In this document: piece after piece, positions 11,121 through 23,042 of the stretch
How the letters are laid out: each line of letters begins with the position of its first letter
How positions within the stretch are numbered: the stretch's first letter is position 1
Source: Rhyzopertha dominica
Lineage: Eukaryota > Arthropoda > Insecta > Coleoptera > Bostrichidae
Direction: 5' to 3'
NCBI GenBank assembly: GCA_025024175.1
Contig: QCXZ01000086.1
Coordinates: forward strand, 24,828,245 to 24,892,244
DNA length: 64,000 bases
Notes under the pieces: model-generated
Told to the model about the DNA's origin: nothing
The model's input: only the letters and a program-made list of their open reading frames with translations
Database searches by the model: none
Position numbers and translations under genes: made by a program

Positions 11121-14100
11121 TTAATTTATATTAGCAATATAATAATTTACTATTAAATACATTAGCCAATAGGGAAGCTACAATGCATTTCTAGAATGTG
11201 ATGTAACCTTTGACGAGTGTTAGTTCTGAAACATAGCATGTCTGAAAATATATAAACAGCCTAGGATATGGGGGCGAGTTCACAATTCCAGCGTGTATAT
11301 GGTAATGCGGGGGTTGAGCGGGGGCGCTCGCAACTGTTTTTGCACAGCTTGCTTTTAGCGTCTAGTGCAATTTGCCATCTAAAATTGTTGGAGTTGCCGT
11401 GCCATCTCGACAGAGTGGCAAAAAGGGCGATGCTGCATCATGCCACCTGCTTTCTCCACGGCCAAATCAATAACTAAATGTTACAGTCCATTTTATAACC
11501 AAATTTTGCCTTGATTAATGATTATAGGACGCGAAGTGCCGCTTATAACCGGCATAAATCATTTACAGACGGATGTATAAGGATGATCTGACAACATGCC
11601 GGATCAAGAATAATTTACTTTATACGAGTTCCACGCTCTCGGAAAATTGGGCAACGCATTTTGGGACGCCTTTCAATCAGATGAATCTCGAATGAGGTGA
11701 ATTTATAGGAAGTGCACACGAATTTTCTATTGGCTGTGCTCGATTGTCGCAGCACATGGTTTTTTAAGTTCATTAGTTCTTATTAAGTGAGCCAACACTG
11801 ATGTCGCTCTCTGCCGTGTCCCAAAAGGTGTGTATGTGTGTTTCAAATAGGGATAAGGAGTTAGAAGAAATAGTTGTTTACCAATAATACGCGATTACCA
11901 AGAAGTAATGTTGAAGAAACACAAATTCAGGTCAGATCTTCTACATATTTCTATCACGTAGTCTCCGTAGAATCTTCGAGAGTGAATTCTTTCAGCGTCC
12001 TTAATTTCAGATAGGTTATTATGATTTTGGAAAAAAAACGCAATCAGTATACAAATCATTACATTACACCTGCAATCTTTGGCAAAAGACAGATCCTCCG
12101 AAATTGTCAGACACAAGTCAAATAATTAATTTTTTGTCAGTGTTTGATAGTTATTAGTATTCTTATTTCTATCTCATTTACTGTATTATCTACTTCGGAG
12201 CCATCAATTTAAAGCTTTTCAGGCTGAGCGTTAAGGGTTTTGTGCCAATGATGCCCAAACTCAGCAGCTTAATAGGGTTCGATAACGGATTTGCAAACTT
12301 GTAGGTAATAATGTTATGTCGACAGAAGAGCTTAATTGCTATGAAGGAAGGTCGCCTACCTAGTTATGTCATCTACTATATTAGGCAATCCTGTAATAAC
12401 TTGTTTTCGCACCTTAGTCAGAATAGAAAAGCACAATTTTTGTGTTTTGAAACACAGTTTTTCACTGATGACGATAATAAAATACACCCTTATGGGAGAC
12501 TTTTAAAAATGTTTCTTATCATAAAATAACTATATATAGTGAACAGCCGTAGGAAAACGTTTTCGTATCCAAAGAGAGATTCATCGTACTAAAATTCAAC
12601 CTGCCTACTTAGCTATCACACTAGAAGTGCATGTTTAGGAAATCAAAAAGCTATACACCCAATAAGAATAAAAAGGGCAGAACCAACAATTTCGTGAAAG
12701 AGTAGTATGGAGAGAATAAATTTGAATCGTAACAAAAGGCTGTTTATGCAACAGGTCTACATTTAAATTAAAACTTGTGTTGCTAGGCTTTATAGCTTCG
12801 AATCAAATGTATCGTTCCAAAATTACCACTCTATTTAAAGCCACAAATGTGAAGGCGCCTTTATTTATCTTGTTTTGCTTATTTTGAATTATAATAATGG
12901 ATAGAAAAACTTGATCAGTGACAATGGTCAGCATAAAAAGATTGAATCTGGAGATACTTGTTACTAGGTAAAGTTTATTAACCACCTGTTCACACCAAAA
13001 TTTTTTATAATTGAACGACCATAAGTACAATTTCTACCTCATTATAATCTGACATCAAAATAATCAGAAATTATATTAATAAATAATAAAGAATGTCTGT
13101 CCATTACCTTATGGAACACTCTTTACAGTACCTTTTACTATACACTGTCGAAATTTACCACCATCTTGAAATACCCAAGATTTAATTTAAAATCTCTATG
13201 TACTTTCCACTTAGTGTACTTTGCTCAAAATATGTTATTGCAGCTCATAAAGTTATCATACTTTTACCAAAATTCTCAAACTTGTAGCTGATTTTTTAAA
13301 AGTTGTAGAAGTTCAAAACTTCTTTACCCTACAGATATTGTTTTGATTGTTCATTATTTTTAATTTCAGTCAACGTTCAGTCAAGAGCATACCTAAAACC
13401 TAATGTGTAAAGCCACAATTAGCAGTTTCTTATCTGAACCACACCAGCAGCAAGTTGGAATATTACAGAATTATAAACTAAATCTTTGAAAAATTGTTCA
13501 GAACACTTTGTCGAGAAAAAATGAGAACTATTACTAAACCGGGTTTACTGTTCACAACTGACTAAAGCATGTACGTTTTAGTAATAAATAAAACACCTTT
13601 GCAGTTAAACAGGTTGGTGGTCTATTGTGAATTTAAATTTATTTAAACTACGTCCATATTGTCATCGCTCAAACGGCCAACTTTATCTCTTTCGTTTGGC
13701 TAATGACTACGTATTTTTTCAGTTACTAAGCCAGTATACTTACCTGCAACAATGAAGTTTGAGTGATACTTCGATAGCTATAATACTGGAGACATTGCAG
13801 CGCGATTCGCGAACAACAATAGTTTTGGCTCAATACAATGCATTTGTTTCTTTAAAATGTTTAGTTTTTCCTTTAACACTGTATCACAGTTGAATATGTT
13901 TTCGTTAGGTGTGAAAAAAGTGCACAATTGTCTCACCTGTAGTCGATTTTGGCAAGAATAACCCAGAGAGCACGCCCCTTTGACGTCAACAGTTTATGAC
14001 ATTTGTGAAGACCCTAAAGGGTTACGTCTTTGCTCCGTATTGTGTGCTGAAGTGAAGGCCCACGAAATGTTTGACTTTCTCCTTGGGACGTAATGCGAAA

Positions 14101-16740
14101 TATAAAACGATCCATTGACGTATTAAACGCAAACAAAAATGGAAATCAATCCCGTATGAAAAACGATCCAGATATTCAAGGCGATATTGGTAATAAGTCG
14201 CATATAATTTCCTTTTGAATGTTGAGAGAAAAGTAGGGGTTTACAGTATACTTTGTTTAGAAAGCACTTTATTACTCTATATCGATATAATTCCCTAGTA
14301 CAATGTATATTTAAAGAAAAGTTGTTAGTATTACACCAGTGCTACACAGGCTATTAAAAGGGGTATTAAATTTTAATCGCTATCACAACATATAATAAAT
14401 GCGCATGTATAATGCAATTTTATACAGCTTAAAGCATTTTTTATTTATATAATCAATGATGAAAGCGTGTACGGTAAAATTTTTTCGAACCATATGTATC
14501 GTTTTTTTGTTAAAAGCATTGTCCGTTATTTTCCATCGAAAATTTCAGTGTATCTGACAGCAAACAACGAATTCCCCTTTTTGCGTTTCAGCGTATTATA
14601 GCTCGTCGAATACCGTTCTTTTTTTTGCTGGTTGTTAATAAAAACGTCGATGGAGGGAAATATATAATTTGTTTTATATTTCTCTCCGCCCGCGTGTACC
14701 ATGTAACGTTAGNCCACAATTTTTAATTCTCTTATATTTTGAAGCGCAAATGGCATATTCACACGATTCGCACATTTAACTAAGTTTATATCTATAATTC
14801 CTGTATAATTTATCATGTTTTCCGCCCAGATGAAGCTGGAAGTGAAAGTGACATTAAGTGCGGAACCATCTCTTAATAGGTCAAGCATAAGATTAATTAT
14901 TATACTTCTAATGTTTTATAGAGCAGTCCCCACTCGAAATTTTGAATTTTTTGACGAACTACAAAGCATTTAATAAATTGATGAAAAGAGGGAAAGGTTT
15001 TTACTGATTTTAATGATTTTTTTAGTTAAAATTGTTTTTATGCAATTTCTTGGTTTCAAAATAATGAATTTCGTTTATTTGTTCCTATAAGCACCTGCTA
15101 ACTGTTAACCTAGCTATTAAAATAGACTAGCTAGCCAGTGTTTCCATGCTTCAAGTCCAAATTGTTGTAGTATCCTCCATAATTTCTGTACTCCAAAATA
15201 ACTTGTTATATTTTCACATGCTTCGCTGAACAATAAAGTTTCTCATATTTGTGTAATGATGGGTTGTGTCTTAAAAATTAAGGAATATAATACGAAATAC
15301 CAAAGTTGGATATATTTTATTCCTCAAATTTTAAGGTGACTGTATACAAATTTTTCTTGCAATGCTTCGTCAAATTATCCGGTTTTGCTAACTTTTTATT
15401 CCCACCGCTAATAATTTGAGAAAACATTTTTCCTGGCATCAAAATAAGTAGCGCGTTTATTTACGGGGAGCGCTAAAACAGTTCATTACAGTAGGTAATA
15501 ATCGGGGATCGTTACACGTCTTTATTTGTTCCATTTAACTTGCAATACTATAAGTTCTCCAGTTACGATCGGTACATCAAGGAATCTAGAGTATGTTTAG
15601 CTATGCCAGCCTTAAGCGGTTTAATCTAAAATGCGGTGCTTCGTTATATTGCTAGTAGATCGACCGAAGTAATTAAATCGACTAAGTTAACGTTCTGACA
15701 ATTCTAGCACTACAAGGACTCATCAGTGTGCGGGTATTGAATTGTACTGGAAGAAAACGTTATATACGGAAAATACTTCAGCTTTGAAATTTGCAGAAGA
15801 TACGAAAAACTGCGTGTAGAATCGTTGTGTTAAATGGAAACTGGTACTTCTGATCATAATATCACCAGGAAGCGTAAACAATATGGAAGGCTTTCTGAAG
15901 CAATTAGAAAACTTAACCTTCAAAGCCATAAGTCTACAGTTACAGGAACGCTTGTTTTGAAGAAGTCTTTAGAGAAAAGGTTTTAAATCTGTTGGAATCT
16001 ATGGATAAGTTGTCTCAATGTTGTTTTCTCATAATAAAAAGGAGACCTAAAGCTAAAGAAATATTGAGATTTATTGAAATCCATTTCTTATTATATAATT
16101 CTTTTCGAGGTAGAACATGCCTCCATAGCTTCATGATAGTACATACCTTTCAGAAGAGATGAACATTAAGAAGATGCTTAGAATGTTAGTAAGACTAGCT
16201 AATCTAGTGATGGAAAATGTACAGAAAAGATGAAAAAGGAAGCAAATATCACATTTAATTTGTAATAGCAGAAACAGAAGAGAAATTAAAATATCAGACC
16301 AGCCTTAAAAATCACCTAAGAGGTATGAGTAAGAGTGTAGGCGTACAGTGCTATTGGGGTGCAAAAAAGCAAAGCGTTGAATAATGTAGAGGAAAGAGGT
16401 ACTGGAGGAAAGAAATATTGCTTGGAAATGATAAATGAGAAACAAAGGAGACAAAACGATACAGGACACATAACTGTGGGGAATTAACAGAAAAGTTTTA
16501 AGTAACAATAAAAACGTTTGGTTCCTTCGTTACTTTTTTTGCAGTTTGGCTTCCTTTTTTTTGCTGCCAACTTTGAACGCTGTTCTGTTTTCTATTATTG
16601 ATGCAATCTCACGGTAACCTAATCATGTATATCTTTCGAAAATAATTCTTCATGTTCTGCGCAAAATTACTTTATCTGAATTAGAAAAAAAATTGTTCTA
16701 TTGTTTGTCCAGATCTCTGAAACATTTATATAAGTAAAAT
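11121..16740. other. Long intergenic stretch, no gene recognised
   Basis: AT-rich DNA with no convincing ORF, splice-bounded exon or transposon ends. A GC-richer patch covers roughly 11270-11760. Near 14640-14690 a short inverted repeat (GGAGGGAAATATA against TATATTTCTCTCC) is visible. Open frames at 11268-11477, 11895-12116, 12803-13030, 15723-15929 and 16305-16508 have no recognisable content. Confidence 0.4.
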
Positions 16741-16741
16741 T

Positions 16742-16790
16742 AATATATTCTCGGAAAGATCGCTGTCTCTTGAAAACACTGACAAGGGAT
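16742..16790. repeat. Left inverted repeat flanking the Penelope-like fragment
   Basis: The block containing CTCGGAAAGATCGCTGTC followed by TCTTGAAAACACTGACAA recurs in inverted orientation at about 17597-17645 with only a few substitutions (roughly nine tenths identical over 47 bases). The pair brackets the GIY-YIG coding fragment. Confidence 0.7.
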
Positions 16791-17038
16791 CTCAGACGAA
16801 AGTTCTTTACAAAAAGAAATATATCATCTTAAACAAAACAATAAGAATATTTGGTCAGTTTTTAATAAAAGTGCTCATCCAAATCAAGTAAATTCTCAGC
16901 CAGGACAAAGTAAATTGAAGTTGAGTTTGCCTTATGTACAAGGCCTTTCGGAAAAATTAAAGAGGATGCTTAGAAAACACGATATCTTAGTTTTAATAGT
17001 ACATACATATTAATTTATATAAAATTTTAAGTTCTGCT

Positions 17039-17374
17039 AAAGATAAAGTACATTTAGAGAGTGAAGGTGTTTACAAAATTACTTGTTCTTGCGACAAGTG
17101 TTACATAGGTCAAACTAAAAGAAAAGTAGGTACCCGTTTCAAAGAACACATACGTGCTACTACGCTGCAACAGATAGATAAATCTTCCGTAGCTGAACAC
17201 TCATATTTGACTAAACACATGAATGACTTTGATAAAACAAAAATTTTGCATAGAGAAAAATATTATCTCAAACGTCTAATATAAGAAACTATAGAAATTT
17301 GTAGGAATACTAATAATTTTAATACGGATTGTGGAAATTATGAGTTAGGTGACATTTGGAAGGCTATTTTGTAG
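17039..17374 (+). pseudogene. GIY-YIG endonuclease domain of a Penelope-like element
   Basis: Without an ATG, the frame from 17039 reads ESEGVYKITCSCDKCYIGQT, then RKVGTRFKEHIRATTLQQ, SSVAEHSYLTKHMNDFDK and REKYYLKRLI, ending with NYELGDIWKAIL and TAG at 17372. GVYKI...CYIGQT is the GIY-YIG core, followed by the conserved Arg (TRFKEH) and later Glu/His positions. The CxCxxC spacing before YIGQT is typical of Penelope-like retroelements, where this nuclease follows the RT and nicks the target. One in-frame TAA (after KRLI, near 17281) is the only stop. The RT half is not found upstream, so the copy is truncated. Confidence 0.8.
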
Positions 17375-17562
17375 TTATCTTTTGCCAAGTAGTTCACGTA
17401 TATCTAGTAGGTAGGTAGTTCCCTTTTCGTCGTTAGGTTCTTTTTTATCAGGTTGGCACGTTGTTTCTATGACGTCTCGCTTCCTTGGTGATTTGTTTAT
17501 TTACTTTCAAAATTTTGTTTGAACTTGTGTCAGGCAAATTGAGGTTCTTCGTCTTTGACAAA

Positions 17563-17586
17563 GATTACAGGTGTAATCGAAACGTC
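17563..17586 (+). other. Hairpin followed by GAAACGTC (Penelope hammerhead-like motif)
   Basis: A perfect 7-bp stem (GATTACA at 17563-17569 and TGTAATC at 17572-17578) with a 2-base loop, followed immediately by GAAACGTC (17579-17586). A stem directly followed by GAAAC and GTC is the 3' half of the hammerhead-like motif known from Penelope-like elements. The upstream strand here (TTTGACAAA) matches the CTGANGA core only poorly. It lies about 190 bp downstream of the GIY-YIG stop, between that stop and the right inverted repeat. Confidence 0.4.
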
Positions 17587-17596
17587 AGACTAATAA

Positions 17597-17645
17597 TCTT
17601 TTGTCAATGTTTTCAAGAGACAGCGATTTTTCCGAGAAAATATTA
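17597..17645. repeat. Right inverted repeat flanking the Penelope-like fragment
   Basis: Inverted partner of 16742-16790; it contains TTTTCAAGAGACAGCGAT and TCCGAGAAAATATT. The two copies are separated by about 800 bp holding the GIY-YIG fragment and the hairpin. Confidence 0.7.
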
Positions 17646-17699
17646 TCTTATATTATGGACGCTGATAGCATTCAACCTCGTATTTATGCAAGTCGATAT

Positions 17700-19560
17700 T
17701 TGAGTAATATGTAGGCCTTCTCCGTCTTTTATTGACATTAGTTCGGTTCCTGTATTAATATACAGGGGGGGGTGTTACAATCCCATTTAGATAGTCGTTC
17801 TAACAATGAAATTTAAAATAGCAAATATAGAAAGATCTTTTAAATGCATCTTGGTAGTTAAAAAGTAGAAGTACGGAGGATTTTTAAAAACCCACCATCT
17901 CGTACAAAGGAGAGGTCGGAAGTCATCTCTAGGTGTAAATATTGTCCTTTTTCAGCACTTATCCTTTGATCTTCAGCTGCCAGATAGCAGGAGCCCTTTG
18001 GCTTGAGCGAGCTGCGGGCGCGACATGCTTCTTTAATATACGCTCATCCAGCTTTCGTTCATTGTTTCGCGATTTAAGGCAGTTATTTCCCGGCTGTCCC
18101 CGTTCGGGTTCCCAAGCGGCGGCCTTAAATCCCGAAACGCAATCCTTTTGTCTAAAGCCCGGGGCTTTCCAGTTAAGCACTTTGTTCGTCATTATTCGCA
18201 CCTGGCTTTGATATTTACTCTCGCTACAGATCGCCTCTATTCACGAACACCCGAATCCATTAAAACTTCGCCAAAAGGGAAAGAACAAAAAATTTTATCC
18301 GGCATTTGGCGCGCCGTTTTCAATTAGAGAGATCAAATTTTCATTTTAGGAAAACGACCGGGTCTCGCGGCCGCGCGGGTTAAATGAAATGCTTCGTTGT
18401 TTTTGACATCAAAGCTGGTCGTGAATTAAAATGCTCGTCAATGTGCATCACGAGAGAATGGAATACAGACATGTCATTGGCCAGGCTGCGCCTCTGGCCG
18501 TCCGAGATAAATGTCTATACACTCCGACGCCTATCCTCTTTTTACGCGAAACTTCTTGCTCTTGGGGTTGAGAACGCGTCATTGCGCATAAAAAAGAGGG
18601 CCGTTTGTCGGCAGGCCTCGCATTTTACGAAAGCTAACCCGCAGTCTGCAGCGCTGATTGCAAATCTTTAACACTTATCCAGCCCGCTTTGAAATTGTGC
18701 TTTTAGGTTTTCGATTTCATGCTTATTCTACTGTCGAAATATATGACTGAGGATTGATTGAAATCTTTAAACAGAATCACTATTTCGGTAGTGTTGCTCA
18801 CGTAAAAAATAAAGTTTAAAAAAGGCTTCAGAGAGAAGCCGAAACCTTACAATATAGAATAATTTGGGTTTCTTTTTTTTTTCGTTCTTTTCCTAAAACA
18901 CAGTCAGTGAATTGATATTTATGTTCTGTATGGACATCTCAATAACTAGCTAAGATAAGAATTACAGTTCCATGAGTTTGTTTTCTGAATTGCTCCCATT
19001 GATAACTAGATTAATTTCTTTCACTGCTCATAACTTTATTGATACCTATCCCGAAGTTTCTGCTCTCTTGGCATAGTTATAACATCCTAACCGCCTTGAA
19101 TCTGACACCACTCATTTTGGTCTAACATAATTTCAAGCAGTGAGGTTCAGTGCTTGTTGTAAGTAACAATTTGGATACTCGCGAAACAAAAACAAACGTA
19201 AGCTTTATTGATTTTTTCATACATTAGTTATATTTCATTATTTTTTAGTTTAGTTTCATCCAAATCACTGGCAGCTACCTCTACTGGCCAATGACGTGCA
19301 CACTGCTAAAGACGACATTAATCATTATAATACTGTTATTGCAGTGGTGTACAAATTGTGTCGATCGTAAGGCAAATGTAATACACAAACTTTTCCTTCT
19401 TCAGCCTACACGTGTGTGGTCCCTCGTTGTCTTAAAGATGACTTTATAATACAGAATCTTGGAGATAGTCTTGCTAATTAATCTCGTCAATGTAACTGCA
19501 TAAATATTTGGTTAGATGGCTAAAATTACCTATATTTGCAAAAATTGAAGGTTGTTTATA
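17700..19560. other. Intergenic; GC-richer patch 17950-18670
   Basis: From about 17950 to 18670 the composition becomes markedly GC-richer, with CpG-containing segments such as CGCGGCCGCGCGGG near 18367. Several frames on both strands are open here simply for compositional reasons (17942-18211 plus, 17959-18201 minus, 18384-18671 plus). None carries a recognisable domain or clear splice sites. The rest is AT-rich with nothing seen. Confidence 0.4.
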
Positions 19561-19562
19561 AA

Positions 19563-19779
19563 CTGTTGTCCTGATTCGGGTCTAGAGGCCGTCGTCGGTT
19601 GGAATTGCTTCCTAACGTTTCGCTAGCACGAGTGGCAAGCTTCTTCAGAGGTCTTCTTCGGTGCTGGATGTAGACTGTAGAGTGGAAGGACCTCTGAAGA
19701 AGCTTGCCACTCGTGCTAACGAAACGTTAGGAAGCAATTCCAACCGAGGACGACCTCTAAACCCGAATCAGAACAACAG
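19563..19779. repeat. Large palindrome: 91-bp arms, 35-bp spacer
   Basis: Arm 19563-19653 is the reverse complement of 19689-19779 with 86 of 91 positions identical. The spacer is 19654-19688. In the right arm the motif CTGAAGA (19693-19699) is followed by an AGC..GCT stem and then CGAAACG (19720-19726), itself inside the small hairpin CTAACG-AAA-CGTTAG. This resembles the CTGANGA...CGAAAC arrangement of Penelope-associated hammerhead motifs, here present twice head to head. The 74-residue plus-strand ORF over this region (19661-19885) is explained by the repeat. Confidence 0.85.
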
Positions 19780-19789
19780 CTCATCACCT

Positions 19790-22040
19790 GGCCGCGAAAG
19801 CCTTAACCAATTCATTGTCTATAAACTTAATTTCTCAGGAATTTCAAAGTGTATTCCAAATTTGTTTATATTATTTGATGATTAATAAAATCCTTGGCAA
19901 TTCTTTTTTAAAATTCAAGTAAACTAAAAACCCCGAACAAGTAACTAAGAGAACATAATGCTCGTATATCAGAAAGACGTGCACAATATTAATTCATGAG
20001 ATGCACAATTTGGTGTTCAAAAAGTCATAAGAATATTTTGGTAAAAAGAAGACTGCCCTTTTCGAAAAACGGGCTCAACTTAAAGCATATAACAATCATG
20101 GTAGATCACATGTTGCTTTGATATGTGTGTCTGGGACGAGAGAAAACGGGACCAAATGAAACAATTTTGATTATAAGCTTTATTATTTGATTAATGTCAT
20201 AGATTCAAAATCTTCGAACTTTGTGATCAATTATATATTTATATTTAAGTTTCCGCTTGGTAATTCACTAAACTTGAAGATCATGTTTAGTTGTCCTGCC
20301 CTAGAGTAGGAGGCCATTTTCCTATTAATGTCATTACTTTAGCTTAACGCGTTCCTTAACGATTTTGACGTCATCTTAAGAAGACGCTGTCTACGTGTTA
20401 GTGTTTTTAGGGGATGCTTTCCCATGAGGTCATAAACAAGCATATGTATCTTTGCAGAGAGCGTCTTACTGCGAATTTATTGCAGGATAAAGTATGCGGG
20501 TTATTGTGCCTGAACGGTTACTTTTAAGATGCAAATACGGTTAGAGTTCTGAAAAACGTGCGAGGGTCTGTAAAAGCCCGACCTTCTTATACCCAGTCGA
20601 CATTAATATTTTATAGGGGCGTCGCATTTTATACCGCAGTATAAAACAGATAACAGCAAACTTTGTGGTTTAAAATATTGCTATGCTTACACAACAATTG
20701 CGGGCTAATACAAAGTGTAGAAACTTGGATTAACAACTCCAAAGCCCAGCCGACACCTTTGACTTGTGCCTTGCCATAACGAATTGTTCATAAATATTTA
20801 TCTTGAATAATGCTTACGAACGCTTTCATAGCAGGAATAATGTGGCCTAGGTTAGGAGAAACACCGGCGAATAATATTTTTCTATCCGTGGGATTTGCAT
20901 ACATTTCGCTCTCGCGGATTCGCTGGACGTACAAATAGCGAAATGGTAATCCACCACCGAATGCAGCTATCCAGTATTAATTTGGACTTCTGTATCGAGG
21001 GATTTTCTGGCTTAGGGGCAATTTTTTGCACCGGACGAGAATTATTGCAATTGCGCCGGCTTCTTGATGCTCGTTTGTAGGTGCTCGAAATCGACACACG
21101 AGACAAACCGGCTCGTTTAAAGGTTTTACTGGCTGGGTAAAAAAATTAGATCGTAGTTGGATCTATTTTGGAATTTATTTGGAAAGTTACGAAAAAAGTG
21201 TAAGGCATTTTTATATACAGCTTTATAAGCATTTAAATTGTGATATGTATTTTCACGGTTTAAAACTTGCAAAATTTTCACGCATTTTCATTTCGCAACC
21301 CCATGAGACTTTGCAATTTCTCGGCAACACGTATTTGGATGCACTAAAGCCAAAACGACAGCTTCATCTACTGCTGACACAACAAGATGTTAGAAAACAG
21401 CGGTTTCTTACAATTTATTTGTTAAATTCTGTATAAAATCGTATCTTTCCAAATAATGAAGTTATTCGACTTTTTCAAATTCCAAAATCATTCTTCGTAA
21501 TAAAGTCCATAACCTTAATTTTAATGATACTTTTATTGACGCACTCCGAACCACAAAAATAGAGTCAATTTAAACCATTTAAGAATAACTAAGGGTGTAG
21601 GGTTAGTTGTTATTGAGGAAAGGCAATACTGTAACAAAATTGGAGTCATTTTTAGGAGATAACAATATTGCATTTCTAGAGAAAAAGCCAATTACAGATT
21701 ATTTGTGTAGAAAATGCGTTTTTTTCATCATCAAAAGGGGTATAAGTCAATTCCACCCCTAACCATACTTTCCATTCGTGAGAGAATTGATGTAAGTCAC
21801 TAAGGCTTGAAGTGAAGGTCAGTGTTTAAAGGGATCCGAGTCTACAATATCTATTTTATTGTCAAGAGCTAGATAGTTCGTCATACGTAACCTCAATACA
21901 CCATAACACCAATAATACTTTCGTTAGTTCTGTGTTCGTTGTTAGTGACAAACACTTAAAAATAAGAACATGGCATCTTAAGGTGCAAAGATGTTAAGTC
22001 TGTGTATATCAAAGAATGCAGAGTTTCCAAACGTTGCAGG
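19790..22040. other. Intergenic; GC-richer patch about 20860-21130
   Basis: AT-rich, with one GC-richer patch at about 20860-21130 where opposite-strand frames are open together (20895-21080 plus, 20882-21106 minus), so neither is favoured as coding. Nothing else recognised. Confidence 0.4.
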
Positions 22041-22047
22041 TTTGTAA

Positions 22048-23042
22048 ATGTTTTTGCTGCTAAACACAAGCATAATAAAAGCCTTTTTTACAATATCTGC
22101 TGGTGTGATGGCACACTTGCTTGCTTTAGAAAACACTTCTGAAACAACTAATAACAAAAATCTAGAAAATAGTACTGACTTTGAGATTGAAAATCATCTG
22201 AAACCAGAAGAGACATTTGATGACAATGATTGTGATCCCATTTATGATGTAGAATCTGAATCTTCGGAAAGTGACGGCAATTTCAAGTCTGAACATAAAA
22301 CTAGTAAAGAAATATGCAACGCAATCTTCATTTAAAAAGAAGAAACCATTAAGGGATACACGTGAGTTATTAGAAGTCAGAGAAAGATAAACAGAAATCG
22401 TGTACAACTTCTAAGGGAAAATTTGTTAAAAGCAGAACGCGCAAAACTGTACTGAACGACTGGATGATGAAAAGAGAAGAACTATAATATTTAAGGAGTG
22501 TTGGTCTATGGGAGGTTTTGACAAATGAGTGGCTTATACAGTAAGTTTAATTCAAATAGACCAAAAGCAAACACTACAATAAAAGTAGTAGATAAGAGTA
22601 AACAAAAAATAGACTCAACATATGAATACAATATCCGTATTGATGGGCAACTTAAGCCAACATGCAAAGTGTGCTTTCCCAAAACATTCGACGAAACCCC
22701 AAAGTTTTTAAGCAATGTGCTAAAGAACAAAAATGCCTCAGCAGTTATAGTGACAAGGGAGGTAAACATGAACCAAAAAACAAAACATCTGATGCATTAC
22801 TTAAGGAAAACTCTCAGTAAAATGATATATGAAAGTGTGTTTCGTTAGATGAATATTGACATTAAAAATCCAAATAAAGACAGCTGGTAGAAATGCGACC
22901 AATATGATGAATTTTTCATGAATGAAACAAAACTAATTTTATCTGAACGAAATTCGGAATATGTAAGAAAAATGGCTTGGCCAACTTGGATCTCTGTTAT
23001 TATAGCTCTGATGAGCCTTTTAAGTTTTAATTTGCGTTTCCC
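22048..23042 (+). pseudogene. Decayed copy of an insect repetitive, transposon-like protein
   Basis: Three plus-strand pieces in broken frames: an acidic segment (HLKPEETFDDNDCDPIYDVE, 22048-22335), a cysteine/lysine segment (QLKPTCKVCFPKTFDETPKF then SNVLKNKNASAVIV, within 22525-22848), and HYLRKTLSKMIYESVF leading, past a stop, to NIDIKNPNKDSW and KCDQYDEFFMNET. The succession VC-F---TLD----, HY-RK--SK-Y, and F-NIGF--PKKD-C--C resembles a large family of repetitive proteins in insect genomes that I believe to be transposon-derived; that family memory is not checked here. At least three frame breaks or stops make it inactive. Confidence 0.4.

Noticed and set aside
17942..18211. Overlapping sense and antisense ORFs in the GC-richer patch
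   Set aside because: Open frames on both strands are expected from composition; no domain or splice signal favours either.
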